NCBI RefSeq assembly: GCF_000620465.1
Contig: NZ_JIBE01000003.1
Span: forward strand, 1,426,001 to 1,490,000
Length of the DNA stretch: 64,000 nt
Source of the DNA: Ralstonia sp. UNC404CL21Col
GTDB taxonomy: Bacteria > Pseudomonadota > Gammaproteobacteria > Burkholderiales > Burkholderiaceae
Direction of reading: 5' to 3'
Part shown: piece after piece, positions 17,901-23,593 of the stretch
Position numbering within the stretch: the stretch's first letter is position 1
How the letters are laid out: every line of letters begins with the position of its first letter
Translations under genes and position numbers: made by a program
Notes under the pieces: model-generated
Told to the model about the DNA's origin: nothing
Databases searched by the model: none
Seen by the model: only the letters and a program-made list of their open reading frames with translations

Positions 17901-19385
17901 CAGAAGACCACCCTGGTTGACGACGCGCTGAGCGCCCACCTGCAGCGTGGTGTTGGACGAGAGGCTGCCGGCTGTGTTGTCCAGCGTGCCGCCGGCCTGG
18001 ACAGCCACGCTGCCGCCCGAGATGGTGGCGCTGCGCGTGGCCACATCGCCCGTGGCGGACAACGAGACCGTGCCTTGCGTGGCGACGTTACCGTTGCTTG
18101 CGTCAATGCTCGCGCCGGTCACGCCGATGCTCTGGCCGGCCAGCAGATTGCCGCTGTTGCGCACTGCGCCTGTTGCATTCAATGCCACTGCACCCGGCTG
18201 CGTGACATTGCCATTCGTATCGACACCCGCGCCAATCGTGCCGCTGTTGGTGACTTGCGGCCCGGTGATGGTGGCGTTACCGCCGGCAACCACGGTACCG
18301 CTGTTGGTCGTGCTGCCGGACACCGCCACGTTGCCAGGGCTGGTGATCACGCCTTGGTTGTTGATGTTGGGTGCCGAGATGTTGGCATCCGCCGCGCTTT
18401 GCACGCGGCCAGTCGGCGTGATGGTCACATCGCCATTGGCGGCCAGGCTCAGGCTGCCGGTGAGCGCAGCGAGGTTGCCGCCGATGTTGACGCCCAACCC
18501 CTGTTCAGTGCCAATGAGCCGCGTGGCGCCACCCCCGTACATGCTGCCCAGTTGGCCAACGTCGATGGCGACCTGCGGCGCCGGGCCCACGCCCGCAATC
18601 GCGGTTGGCGTGACGCTGCCGTAGTCCACGCTGTTGGCACCTGCCACGGCGTTGATGCGCTCGGCCCACACTTGACCATTGATGGCCATGGCGCGAGACA
18701 GCAAATCAAGCTGCGCGCCGCGCGCATCAAGGCCTGCGCCATTCACCGTAATTTGACCTTGCTGGACTGAGATACTGGAGATGTTGCCCAGCGCATCGAA
18801 GTTGGGCGTGCCGGTGGTGAGCGTGACCCGCGGCGCCTGGATGAACGAACAACCGGCACACGTGATGCCTGCGGGGTTGGCAACGATAAGGCTGGCTTGG
18901 TTGCCCGCGATTTCTGTGGGGCCTGCCAACACGGACGGATTGCCGCTGGTGACCTGATTCAGGATGACGCGCGCAGCGCTGTTGCCCAGGAAGGGGTTGC
19001 CCTGTACCCAGCCCGCGATCTGGGTCTGGGAATTCTGGCCACTGTTGTTGAGCACAACGCCGGCCTGGCCCACGTTGTAGTTCGTGAACGCGTTGGAGCT
19101 GACGCCCGCGGCCGATGGCGCATTGATGTTCACTACAGGCGTGCCGTTCGCCGCGACGCCTACTACCGGGTGCGGACCAGGAACATTGCGGTCCGGCGTC
19201 AGTGATTGCGCGTTCAGACCCGGCGCTGCCAGCGCGGCCACCGTACTCAACGTCAGCGCAGATGCCCGGCGGCTGGTGCGGCTTCCCGTGTCACGCCCCT
19301 TGCCTGTGCTCCTGGCCGTTTCCTCTACGGCAACCAGCATGCCGCGTACGGCGTTAAAGACAGTTCGATAACACTTGGCGTTCAT
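8928..19385 (-). CDS. bcpA: Giant filamentous-haemagglutinin-like CDI exoprotein (BcpA/CdiA)
   Basis: A 3485-residue TpsA protein. Order of parts: an extended signal peptide beginning MNAKCYRTVFNAVRG, with hydrophobic core and cleavage near residue 60 (LNAQS). The TPS haemagglutination-activity domain (about 60-300) contains NPAGITCAGCSF. Next comes a long FHA-1 beta-helix, including seven 103-residue repeats at 489-1211. A non-repetitive, Tyr/Trp/Pro-rich block with two Cys (about 1620-1820) is the likely receptor-binding region. A conserved segment follows (about 2015-2160: ETDPRFTN, GDGFYEQQL, DIVWLV). Then come FHA-2 repeats, an Ala/Gly-rich pretoxin region, and NRQLH at 3113-3117, resembling the Burkholderia-type junction. 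The remaining 370 residues are the variable toxin region. The last ~100 residues (PKGTVVYGG, FGYRP, GGATQY with Gln3465) recall TNT-type NAD-glycohydrolases; this is inference only. No frameshift is visible. Confidence 0.92.
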   Translation of the reverse strand: MNAKCYRTVFNAVRGMLVAVEETARSTGKGRDTGSRTSRRASALTLSTVAALAAPGLNAQSLTPDRNVPGPHPVVGVAANGTPVVNINAPSAAGVSSNAFTNYNVGQAGVVLNNSGQNSQTQIAGWVQGNPFLGNSAARVILNQVTSGNPSVLAGPTEIAGNQASLIVANPAGITCAGCSFIQAPRVTLTTGTPNFDALGNISSISVQQGQITVNGAGLDARGAQLDLLSRAMAINGQVWAERINAVAGANSVDYGSVTPTAIAGVGPAPQVAIDVGQLGSMYGGGATRLIGTEQGLGVNIGGNLAALTGSLSLAANGDVTITPTGRVQSAADANISAPNINNQGVITSPGNVAVSGSTTNSGTVVAGGNATITGPQVTNSGTIGAGVDTNGNVTQPGAVALNATGAVRNSGNLLAGQSIGVTGASIDASNGNVATQGTVSLSATGDVATRSATISGGSVAVQAGGTLDNTAGSLSSNTTLQVGAQRVVNQGGLLASTGNTSITTGLLDNTSGALGSNSGSLTVNATGDITNAKGKLVAAQDVSITGGSLGNQGGTVSAQNLSLNTGAGAVDNTGGTVSASGTANVTAGNLVNQGGTLAAAGNVSAHVASLDNTSGVLGSGSGALNVNSSGAITNAGGKLVAAQDVTLAGASLGNQAGAVSARNLSVNTGTGAIDNTSGSMAASGTANIQGGNLVNRGGTLAATGDVTTTVASVDNTGGALGSNTGNLTVNSTGSITNASGGKLVAAQDVTLNAATIGNQAGTVSGRNLSLNAGTGTIDNTNGTVSASGVANVQAGSLINQSGTLAANGNVHATVASLDNTSGVLGSSTGNLKVDSSGAITSTNGKLIAAQDATFNAASLSNQGGAISARNLLVNTGSGTVDNTNGQVSASGTADVAAGSLVNRGGTLASAADMTATVASVDNTGGALGSSGSNLVINSAGNIGSANGKLIAGQDATFNAASLGNQAGTISARNLTVNTGSGAVDNTSGTVSASGVANVTAGSLVNQLGTLAGAGNVTANVARLDNTSGVLGSSAGALNVTSTGNIGNAGGKLLAAQDVTLAAASMGNQAGTVSGQNVTLNTGAGTLDNTSGKVSAANALQLTAGAVTNQGGTLAATGDVHATVASLDNTAGGILGSSQGGLTLTSMGNVANAGGKLLATQDMQLQAASLGNQGGTVSGRNVTVNTGTGALDNTGGAIASTAALDATAGAITNANGGVMQAGTTLATHSQSLANTKGAVIGNAVSVNANTLTNLQGTISSNTTLDVQSQTLTNDQGKLVSNGALTVNTGTLTNAGGQVASNGDVTVNGTTVDNSAGLMHSGGTLTVSGANLLNKNSNTATTGMEGANVALTATTSLDNTAGAIRSDLNTQLTAPSINNTQGSIQSAGTVGAKATAALTNTQGNLNGTKSVGVTAGQMSGDGTVQSQGSVSLNLQSDYNNSGTLAAGQDVSVTTTGNVTNSGTMSAGRNLTVSANNITNTQSGQLIGTVSNTLTAQGTLSNDGLIDGGATVIRANNVVNTGRLYGDSVSIAANTLTNTVNGNGVAGVIASRGDMDLGVQALNNQEHALIYSIGNMRVGGALDAGNHATGSAQNVTNGSATINADGNLTIAASQINNQNNHFATTDQTSPGTHVVSYRLNGSTQDIDPSTVRLFHKNNGGTATGDNWQWLGDDDYKVLLLPSSQYPFERYGPPFTYSNGLGGGGVGTAYIPERPCWQDSCEVSSYPEQFLYKTTDAIWGVFGIAAPQEIGTQPDPSNYQPSQYPQYQADLAAWQQRHDNAVTQYQALNDAINAFNSNLRGREIDAFTIYDGTQQVTRTVVTQSDPGTITSGGNMTLNAGVVNNVASQIVAGGDLTGSNVIGTRPNNVGMTGTQSVTTTGTASYTYVESGGAFSGDTRAYNTSPWQGQTIQTNYQLDVSPTNGTGPNSQPTVKSVAVSTKAGAGNGSGAAVADYKAIGGDTVQPGSASVTVPNSGVMHIQTASIATPAGGSVSAATTSVTLPGNVVIRTVVPNLTLPNNALYRIISDPGSSVLVETDPRFTNFRQWTSSDTMLSQFRNDPGATLKRIGDGFYEQQLIQQQIVRATGQRFIGDYTNNEDEYKALLANGTAAGKAFGLNVGTALTEAQMAQLTSDIVWLVKQTVTLADGSKQEVLVPQVYLRAKDTDVTGGGTLMAGNNVSFNAKGDATNSGTIASRNVTVVTADNIVNTGTLAGSTLLAQATQDINNLGGHIQGDQVLLSAGRDVNLTSTTVQTKNLTTTGTNINQVASVDAGALSIQAGRDANLAAVAINTTGNATITANRDVNLTAVRQSNEEHVVWGDKNRSDRSSYADAGTQIQTGGNLAIGAGRDVNATAAYANATTGGVQVAAGRDVNLNAGQSHQDVRDEHNQKETGFLSSKTTHTIDSAGQTNAVGTTLSGDTVTVVAGRDLTAKAATIAGTGDVNLAAGNNLTITTAETATSESHFKDVKKSGLGSAGAGISYGTHQTTDTTNDTVRGSQGSLVGSTDGSVHMQAGKDLHITGSDVVAGQNVTGVGQNVTIDAATTDRHHDETHEIKSSGFTLAIKSPVIDAIQNVQQQAEASGNSQSSRASTLHAIAAVDGLGDVFGAAKGAAGALADGKKPEAKVELSWGSSSSKTTFTEDSTQNNGSSVKAGGTTAFVATGDGTPGSGNINIVGSDINAKNVMLQANNQVNLKGSTDTDSTRSTNESKSASIGVSYGTGGFGVSASMSKAHGDANSDAQTQNNSHINASDTVTIVSGGDTNIVGANVNANKVLADIGGNLNLASTQDSSRSTAHQESSGGGFGISQGGGSASFSHSNGSASGNYAGVNEQSGIQAGAGGFDINVKGNTDLKGAVIASAATPDKNQLTTGTLTFSDVQNHSDYNASSSGFSLGGSMGNGGSTYNNAGGRSVAGGAPMLSQNDSGSENATTRSAVSQGTITITNQDKQKQDVTSLNRDTANTNGTVGKAPDLQNLLNNQADTMAAAQAAGAAIARDIGSYADAKRAAADAAGDTAGVDAWREGGWARAGMQAAGAAIVGGLGGGNALAAGAGAGVASLAAGKLNDLASAIEGSSPTGNKAVDQALGNIVSNALATAVGGVVGGNAGAFSGYNVDRFNRQLHVSEKQTLKQQADKIGAALGQNPADQAKITQYWNAMLTLAASAMVDAQAQQQLSAYVAQLTQAAQASGNYQVLQSFQQNLAQAQQIVQGMSGQPVLGTTGNPIIADGSVVKSFQSTTAQYQDTNILGNGPVGGMATVRGLGPGNTPGTVGWQPSGVDSVLRQQISQLQSDTLQRASTPNGAATPVYPVEEVFIGGAAAKVATGVLGAVLAADARAGAAVFDAATTRSRVLANIAESQGARDASTFDIHLARTDQVRWDYAPDVWGMSTLPKGTVVYGGVPGQSAYYTNAQALADAGLSRESLFQSLQVSPHPVFGYRPQMAAYETTSDITVPTGIVRANPNLGAGGATQYFIPNYGTRLRPIDRINLAP
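15753..17921 (-). repeat. Seven tandem 309-bp (103-residue) repeats in the CDI exoprotein
   Basis: Seven in-frame units run from about residue 489 to 1211. Each has the pattern V/I-NQ/R-G-GTLA, then LDNTSG-LGS, then GKL-AAQD, then GNQ-GTVS, then DNT-G-VSASG. Two units carry one extra residue. The phase is exact: the motif at 17611 recurs at 17302, 309 bp away. Odd-numbered inner units carry SLDNTSGVLG and even ones SVDNTGGALG, giving a two-unit higher order. Confidence 0.9.
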
Positions 19386-19426
19386 GATGTTTCTCTACTG
19401 ACACGGCAGACGACAACAGCGCGCTG

Positions 19427-19446
19427 GCGCACGTTTGAACGTGCGC
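19427..19446. promoter_or_regulatory. Palindrome in the leader of the CDI operon
   Basis: A 20-bp near-perfect palindrome (GCGCACGTT-TG-AACGTGCGC) sits about 42 bp before the exoprotein start codon. It could be an operator or an RNA hairpin controlling the operon. Confidence 0.4.
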
Positions 19447-20015
19447 AAAGCAGGCTGAAAAAAGGGGGCGACGACAGACACAGGCGTGCGCTTGCTACAG
19501 CGTGGGCCGTTCCGATTCAGGCGAAGGGGCGGGCAGCGCGCGCTGACCAGAGGAGAGCTGGGACGAATGCCCAACAGAGTGGCGACGTGCGCCAGCACGC
19601 CTGAGATCTCGTCTCATGCGAAAGCACTCCCTGCCCCGTTTGAATGGGAACGCAACCCCGACCGGCCTCACCCTGTCTGGTGCAGAGCGATTGCCTTTTT
19701 GCTGTTTGCGCGGATGATAATCGAAACGGCCTTGCCAAAAATCAGCAACCGTAAATTCGATGCAAATGCGCGACGTTCAACGATATTTACATCTGAATTT
19801 GGCGATATTGAATTCGGAGAGTTGAGGCCTCGCAGTGCCGCTTCGGCAATGGCGTCGATGAGGAAGTCATCCGAGCGCGCGCAGATTTGTGCCTGGGATA
19901 CCCCTCTACGGTCGGCTGCCGAGAATCATCGGCTTATGGCAACGTGAGCGGTCATTTCACATTTGCTCGATCCGATAGCGCCCCTCACAGTCGACCGCAT
20001 CCGCGCCGCCGCTCG
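19447..20015. other. Intergenic region holding the CDI operon promoter
   Basis: This stretch between the exoprotein start and the adhesin stop is locally AT-rich (about 19700-19820), as expected for a promoter region of the leftward CDI operon. Open frames on the plus strand have no protein-like composition. No convincing -10/-35 pair was fixed by eye. Confidence 0.4.
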
Positions 20016-20975
20016 TCACTGATACTCCATCAGCACCGACATGGCGCCGTTCACGGTGCCGGGCGTGACCTCGGCTTCGGTCTGAACGTATGACACCCGC
20101 ATCGGGATCGAGAACGAACCGCCGCTGCCCTTGTTGTAATCATCGATTCCGGTCGACGTATCGAATACAACGGCCGCCCCTGCGCTGTCAGTTACCCTGA
20201 TCCTCACGCCTTGGGCGGTCGATTCGGGGGAAAGCGGCAATACCCCCGCTGACGTCTCAACGGTGTCGCCCATCGGCTTGAGCCTGTAGAGAATCTTGTT
20301 GTATCCCTTCGGGCAGTCGTTAATGTTGATCTGGAAGCTACGCTCGCCAGCCGTTGCGCCAATACCAGTCAAGCGTCCCGCGCGAGCGGGTTGCAGCTCT
20401 ACCGTCCGACTTGGCACCGAGCAGCTTCCTTCGATTCTGGTCAGCCTCGTGTTAAGGCTGATGTAGTGACCGATCTTGTTGGATCCTGACGTTGTCTTTG
20501 TAGAAAGCCTGAACTGAATTGGATCGTCGGATATTCCGTTAACCAACTCTGGGGAACTGTCCCTCAGCAATTGAATTTCGAGCGGCGAGGAAAATCTGAT
20601 CGGCGCGCCATCTTCCCTCAATCGAGCCTGAGGATTTCCATTGACAAGGACTTGCATCCTTAAGCCTTTGATTTTTGTGATAACGGTCGGCCCCTCCACT
20701 TCCCAGCCCGATATGCTGCCGGGGACGATGGAAACCATGGAAATAGGAGCGAAGTACACCAAACTGCATGTGCCCTCGCCGCATAATTGTTGAGGCGTAA
20801 TATAGCTCCTGGCCACAACGGTATTAGCCGCAACATCCCGTGGCAGCGAGAGCGCGGTAGGAAAAGGTCGGAAGTCTGTGCCGAAAGCAGACGTGGCCGC
20901 AGTCAAGCCCAGCGTCGCCGCTACTGCTCGTCCCACCACGCGCAGGGCTTTCAGACCCAGCCGGTGCATCTTCAT
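20016..20975 (-). CDS. Fimbrial adhesin, FimH-like two-domain, orphan
   Basis: A 319-residue secreted protein. Residues 1-30 form a signal peptide (cleavage near SAFG-T). An N-terminal domain (about 30-170) has a Cys pair in CGEGTCS and probably binds receptor. A C-terminal pilin-type domain follows (about 170-319) with the paired Cys of GSCSVP and NDCPKGYNK and a beta-rich end (SYVQTEAEVTPGTVNGAMSVLMEYQ split over the last strand), as in chaperone-usher tip adhesins. No chaperone, usher or pilin gene is nearby. The ATG at 20975 has AGGAG 8 nt upstream. The same frame stays open upstream to an ATG at 21179 that has its own GGAGG, placing this gene behind the C4-like RNA. Confidence 0.82.
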   Translation of the reverse strand: MKMHRLGLKALRVVGRAVAATLGLTAATSAFGTDFRPFPTALSLPRDVAANTVVARSYITPQQLCGEGTCSLVYFAPISMVSIVPGSISGWEVEGPTVITKIKGLRMQVLVNGNPQARLREDGAPIRFSSPLEIQLLRDSSPELVNGISDDPIQFRLSTKTTSGSNKIGHYISLNTRLTRIEGSCSVPSRTVELQPARAGRLTGIGATAGERSFQININDCPKGYNKILYRLKPMGDTVETSAGVLPLSPESTAQGVRIRVTDSAGAAVVFDTSTGIDDYNKGSGGSFSIPMRVSYVQTEAEVTPGTVNGAMSVLMEYQ

Positions 20976-21211
20976 TCGTCGCTCCTCAATACGGCATTGG
21001 CCGTGTGTGCACATGGCGGTGCGTGTGCGTTTGAGATACGCCTGCGCTGCGATGGCGCTGTTCAGGTAGGTGCGGTTTTTGGTGAGCCTGCCTGTGTCGG
21101 ATGACGTGGCCGACGGGGGTTGCGATGTTGGCGGGGATGGATACGACGCGGGGCGGTGCCCGCTTTGAGAACTTGGCATGAAGCCTCCACAGGGATTGAA
21201 GAGGCCTGCCG

Positions 21212-21309
21212 CTCATCGCCAGATGAGGGGTGGCGGGCCTGACGGCGGGGCTGGCGAACCGGCTCCCTGTGGCGCCGGCAGACCCGAAGGTCTCCCCGCC
21301 CGGCCCGCC
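21212..21309 (-). ncRNA. C4-antisense-like structured RNA
   Basis: A multibranched structure. The outer stem is 21232-21239 with 21302-21309 (8 bp, perfect) and the inner stem 21244-21250 with 21294-21300 (7 bp, perfect). These enclose a 5-bp hairpin at 21280-21293, which on the minus strand has a C(UUCG)G loop, and a second hairpin 21259-21263/21274-21278 with a 10-nt loop. Nine bases of that loop (21264-21272) are exactly complementary to 21187-21195, which overlaps the GGAGG (21184-21188) before the ATG at 21179. A second near-match pairs 21202-21210 with 21232-21240 (8 of 9). A further hairpin (21212-21217/21222-21227) lies between. Structure plus a loop complementary to the ribosome site is the design of phage P1/P7 C4 antisense RNA. 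The rest of the 20976-21583 gap shows no clear gene. Confidence 0.6.
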
Positions 21310-21583
21310 ATAAACTGGCTTGCGCGAGCGAACGCAGCACGTCGCGCGAGGCGACATGCATTCACAGGAAATACTTCAGACGGATCGCCAGACCCGGCTG
21401 CCGTTGATGCGGCAGCGCTGGGGATTATACGAAAGTGAAGTCCAAAAGCAGCCCCTTATTTCCGGCACGAAATGTGACGGCGGCTTGATGGCGCTAGGCT
21501 TGAGGAACCGAGAGCACCACTCACTGTGGAGTAGCGTGACATAGAATGGGCACAAAAATTTACAGCCAATCCGGGGGGATTGC

Positions 21584-22510
21584 ATGCTGCCCAATGAGGA
21601 CCAGAACGCCGTTCAGTTGACGGCGGCAATGGCAATGGAGATTCCCGAGTTCGTCATCGGGAAGGCCTACAACCGCAGAAAAGAGATCACGGGAAAGTTC
21701 GGAGGCAGCGGCCAAAGCGGCATAGCACCCTCCCGACTGTCGCCCGCCGTCTTTCTCTTTACGGGGACAGGCGAACAGCACGGCTACAAGGACGAATTCG
21801 ACGAGTTTGGTCACCTGCTTTACGTTGGTGAGGGACAGCTCGGCGATATGAAGATGAGCAAGGGCAACCTCGCCATCGCTTCTCACGCGAAGGACGGCCG
21901 CGCACTGCATGTCTTTCAGATGGCCGGCAAAGGGAAGCCATGCGTGTACTTGGGCGAGTTCGCCTGTGATTCGCACTTCTTCAAACGAGACGCAGACCGC
22001 AATGGAAACGATCGCGATGTGATTGTGTTCCGGCTGATGCCGGTATCGAACACGCTGCGTCGCGAACTGGACGATCTGCCGGATCAAGACGACGACAATG
22101 CGACAAAGGCCGAGAGCCAGCCAGGGGACCTGTCGACGTTGAGGCAAGCGGCGATCGCTGCATGTCAGCCCGGCGGCCCCATCGCCGACGCGAAAGAGAC
22201 TGTCCGGATCGCATACCAGCGCAGTGCGCGCGTTAAGCGATATGTCTTAGCGCGAGCGGAGGGCCACTGTGAGCTTTGCGAGGCGCCGGCACCGTTCAAT
22301 CGCAAGAGCGACGGCACGCCCTATCTGGAACCGCACCACATCAACAGGCTTTCCGATGGTGGGCTAGACCACCCACGGTACGTCGGCGCCATCTGCCCTA
22401 CGTGCCATCGCCTGATTCACTTTGGCGAGAACGGCCAACGCCGAAACGACGAGCTACGCGCTCGCATCGCGGCAAAGGAAGCTCCGTTCGCGGGCGGAAA
22501 CGGTCAATAG
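21584..22510 (+). CDS. HNH endonuclease with SRA/YDG-like N-terminal domain
   Basis: A 308-residue two-domain protein. Residues about 20-150 resemble SRA/YDG-type modified-base readers of type IV restriction enzymes: FVIGKAYNRRKEI, FGGSGQSGI, VFLFTG, LLYVGEGQLGDM, and a HVF-GKG-GEF core. Residues about 220-285 form a zinc-stabilised HNH nuclease with CELC, EPHHI, and CPTCHRLIH. By family logic it cleaves DNA carrying modified bases, defending against phages with modified genomes. A G-rich ribosome site (GGGGGG) precedes the ATG by 6 nt. It stands alone between the adhesin and the 21-bp repeat array, with no methylase partner of its own, consistent with type IV action. Confidence 0.82.
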   Translation: MLPNEDQNAVQLTAAMAMEIPEFVIGKAYNRRKEITGKFGGSGQSGIAPSRLSPAVFLFTGTGEQHGYKDEFDEFGHLLYVGEGQLGDMKMSKGNLAIASHAKDGRALHVFQMAGKGKPCVYLGEFACDSHFFKRDADRNGNDRDVIVFRLMPVSNTLRRELDDLPDQDDDNATKAESQPGDLSTLRQAAIAACQPGGPIADAKETVRIAYQRSARVKRYVLARAEGHCELCEAPAPFNRKSDGTPYLEPHHINRLSDGGLDHPRYVGAICPTCHRLIHFGENGQRRNDELRARIAAKEAPFAGGNGQ

Positions 22511-22540
22511 CTTTCCGTCGGCGCCGCGTCATCGACTGCC

Positions 22541-22792
22541 TGAGACTAGCGCTCCACCGTCGGACCATGGAGTGCCACACTCGAAGAGTCGCACTTGAGC
22601 CTAAAACGGTGAAGTCCGACCCTCTGACGGTCGAGCTTGCCCCTCAAACACTGAAGCGCCAGTGTTTGAGCCTCGCGCTCCACCGTTAGACTCTGAAACG
22701 TCACGCTTTGACAGTCAGGCTCGACTCTTAAACACTCGAACTCGACCGTCCAAGGGTCGAGCGTCACTGTCCCACACTGAAACGAAGCAGGC
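22541..22792. repeat. Twelve degenerate 21-bp tandem repeats
   Basis: Cutting the sequence every 21 bp from 22541 gives twelve aligned units of the form TGACACTCGAGCTCGACCGTC with many substitutions; almost every unit has a purine-AC/GTC core at the same phase and ends in T or TC. Read on the minus strand the units translate as heptads (x-x-x-V-x-L/F-x), but neither strand has a gene of its own here. The array fills most of the gap between the HNH nuclease and the next gene. There are no spacers, so it is not CRISPR. Confidence 0.8.
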
Positions 22793-22931
22793 GGAATCCT
22801 GTACGGTTTCCTTCGAGGCACGCCGGTCCAATTGTCAGATGTCGCTGCTTGCATTGCTACCGGGGTAGCGGCACGCCAATCTCGCGGGGTTGCGCCAACC
22901 GGCATAACGTTGCCAACCAATAAGGATTGCA

Positions 22932-23402
22932 ATGTCACAAAACCTGATTTCGTTTCAGCCAAGTGCCGCTGACCTGACCGCCGTCGACGCCGCGCTGAAG
23001 ACACTGGAAGAGAAGCTTGCTGGTCTGATCGATTTGTCGATAGAGCAACACAGCACACTCATGAAGATGGGCGACAAGTCGGAAGCGTTCTGCCGTAAGG
23101 CCGTGGAAGTGTTAGGCAATAACCCCGGCGTGTTGCCGGCCAACTTCAGCCTTGCGGAACTGCGGCGTGACCTCGCCGGCTTTGACACGCTCCGGCCTCG
23201 CTTGGTCCGCGTTGAAAAGCTCTACGAAAAGATGCGCGATTCGCAGCTGGCGCTGGGTAGAGATTTGATGACGGGTTCGCTGGAGGGGTATGCCTTCCTG
23301 AAGGTTGCCGGTAAGGGAGAGGGGTTGGATACGGCTCGGCAGGCATTGTCGGCACGGTTTAGCCGGGGGCGTAGGAAGAAGGAAGAGGGGGCCGCGCAGT
23401 AA
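22932..23402 (+). CDS. Conserved hypothetical helical protein
   Basis: A 156-residue, mostly helical soluble protein beginning MSQNLISFQPSAADLTAVDAA (first residues), with a coiled-coil-like middle (DAALKTLEEKLAGLIDLS; MGDKSEAFCRKAVEVL) and a basic C-terminal tail (FSRGRRKKEE). No catalytic motif is visible and I do not recognise the family. An AAGGA motif lies 8 nt before the ATG. The gene follows the 21-bp repeat array and ends just before a strong terminator, so it is probably a single-gene unit. Its promoter presumably lies within or next to the repeat array. Confidence 0.75.
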   Translation: MSQNLISFQPSAADLTAVDAALKTLEEKLAGLIDLSIEQHSTLMKMGDKSEAFCRKAVEVLGNNPGVLPANFSLAELRRDLAGFDTLRPRLVRVEKLYEKMRDSQLALGRDLMTGSLEGYAFLKVAGKGEGLDTARQALSARFSRGRRKKEEGAAQ

Positions 23403-23427
23403 GGTCTATATCGGTTGAAAACCATAA

Positions 23428-23456
23428 GAAAAACCGCCCTTTGGGGCGGTTTTTCA
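23428..23456 (+). terminator. Bidirectional rho-independent terminator
   Basis: A 9-bp stem (23431-23439/23444-23452) with a 4-nt loop is flanked by A- and T-runs. It terminates the hypothetical gene at 22932-23402 and faces the end of the leftward DGQHR gene. Confidence 0.85.
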
Positions 23457-23593
23457 TTCATTACGGCATAACGCTGCGGCACGCTACAACTGCAAATAGA
23501 GCGGAGTACCGCGCCTCCACCTTTGAGTCTCCAAAACGTGGGCACCGCACTGGACTGCGAAGGAAACAGTACCAATTTCGGTGCCGCCTACTC

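Noticed and set aside
19486..19947. 153-codon plus-strand frame upstream of the CDI operon
   Set aside because: Composition is not protein-like, no ribosome site, and it spans the expected promoter.
21232..21309. tRNA gene, suggested by the cloverleaf-like fold
   Set aside because: No acceptor CCA-type end, no T-loop or anticodon geometry; the long GC stems and UUCG loop fit a regulatory RNA.
22541..22792. CRISPR array
   Set aside because: Units are contiguous, only 21 bp and strongly diverged; there are no unique spacers and no cas genes.
22546..23058. 170-codon minus-strand frame translating the 21-bp repeats as heptads
   Set aside because: It overlaps the well-supported gene at 22932-23402, lacks a ribosome site, and the heptads follow directly from the DNA period.
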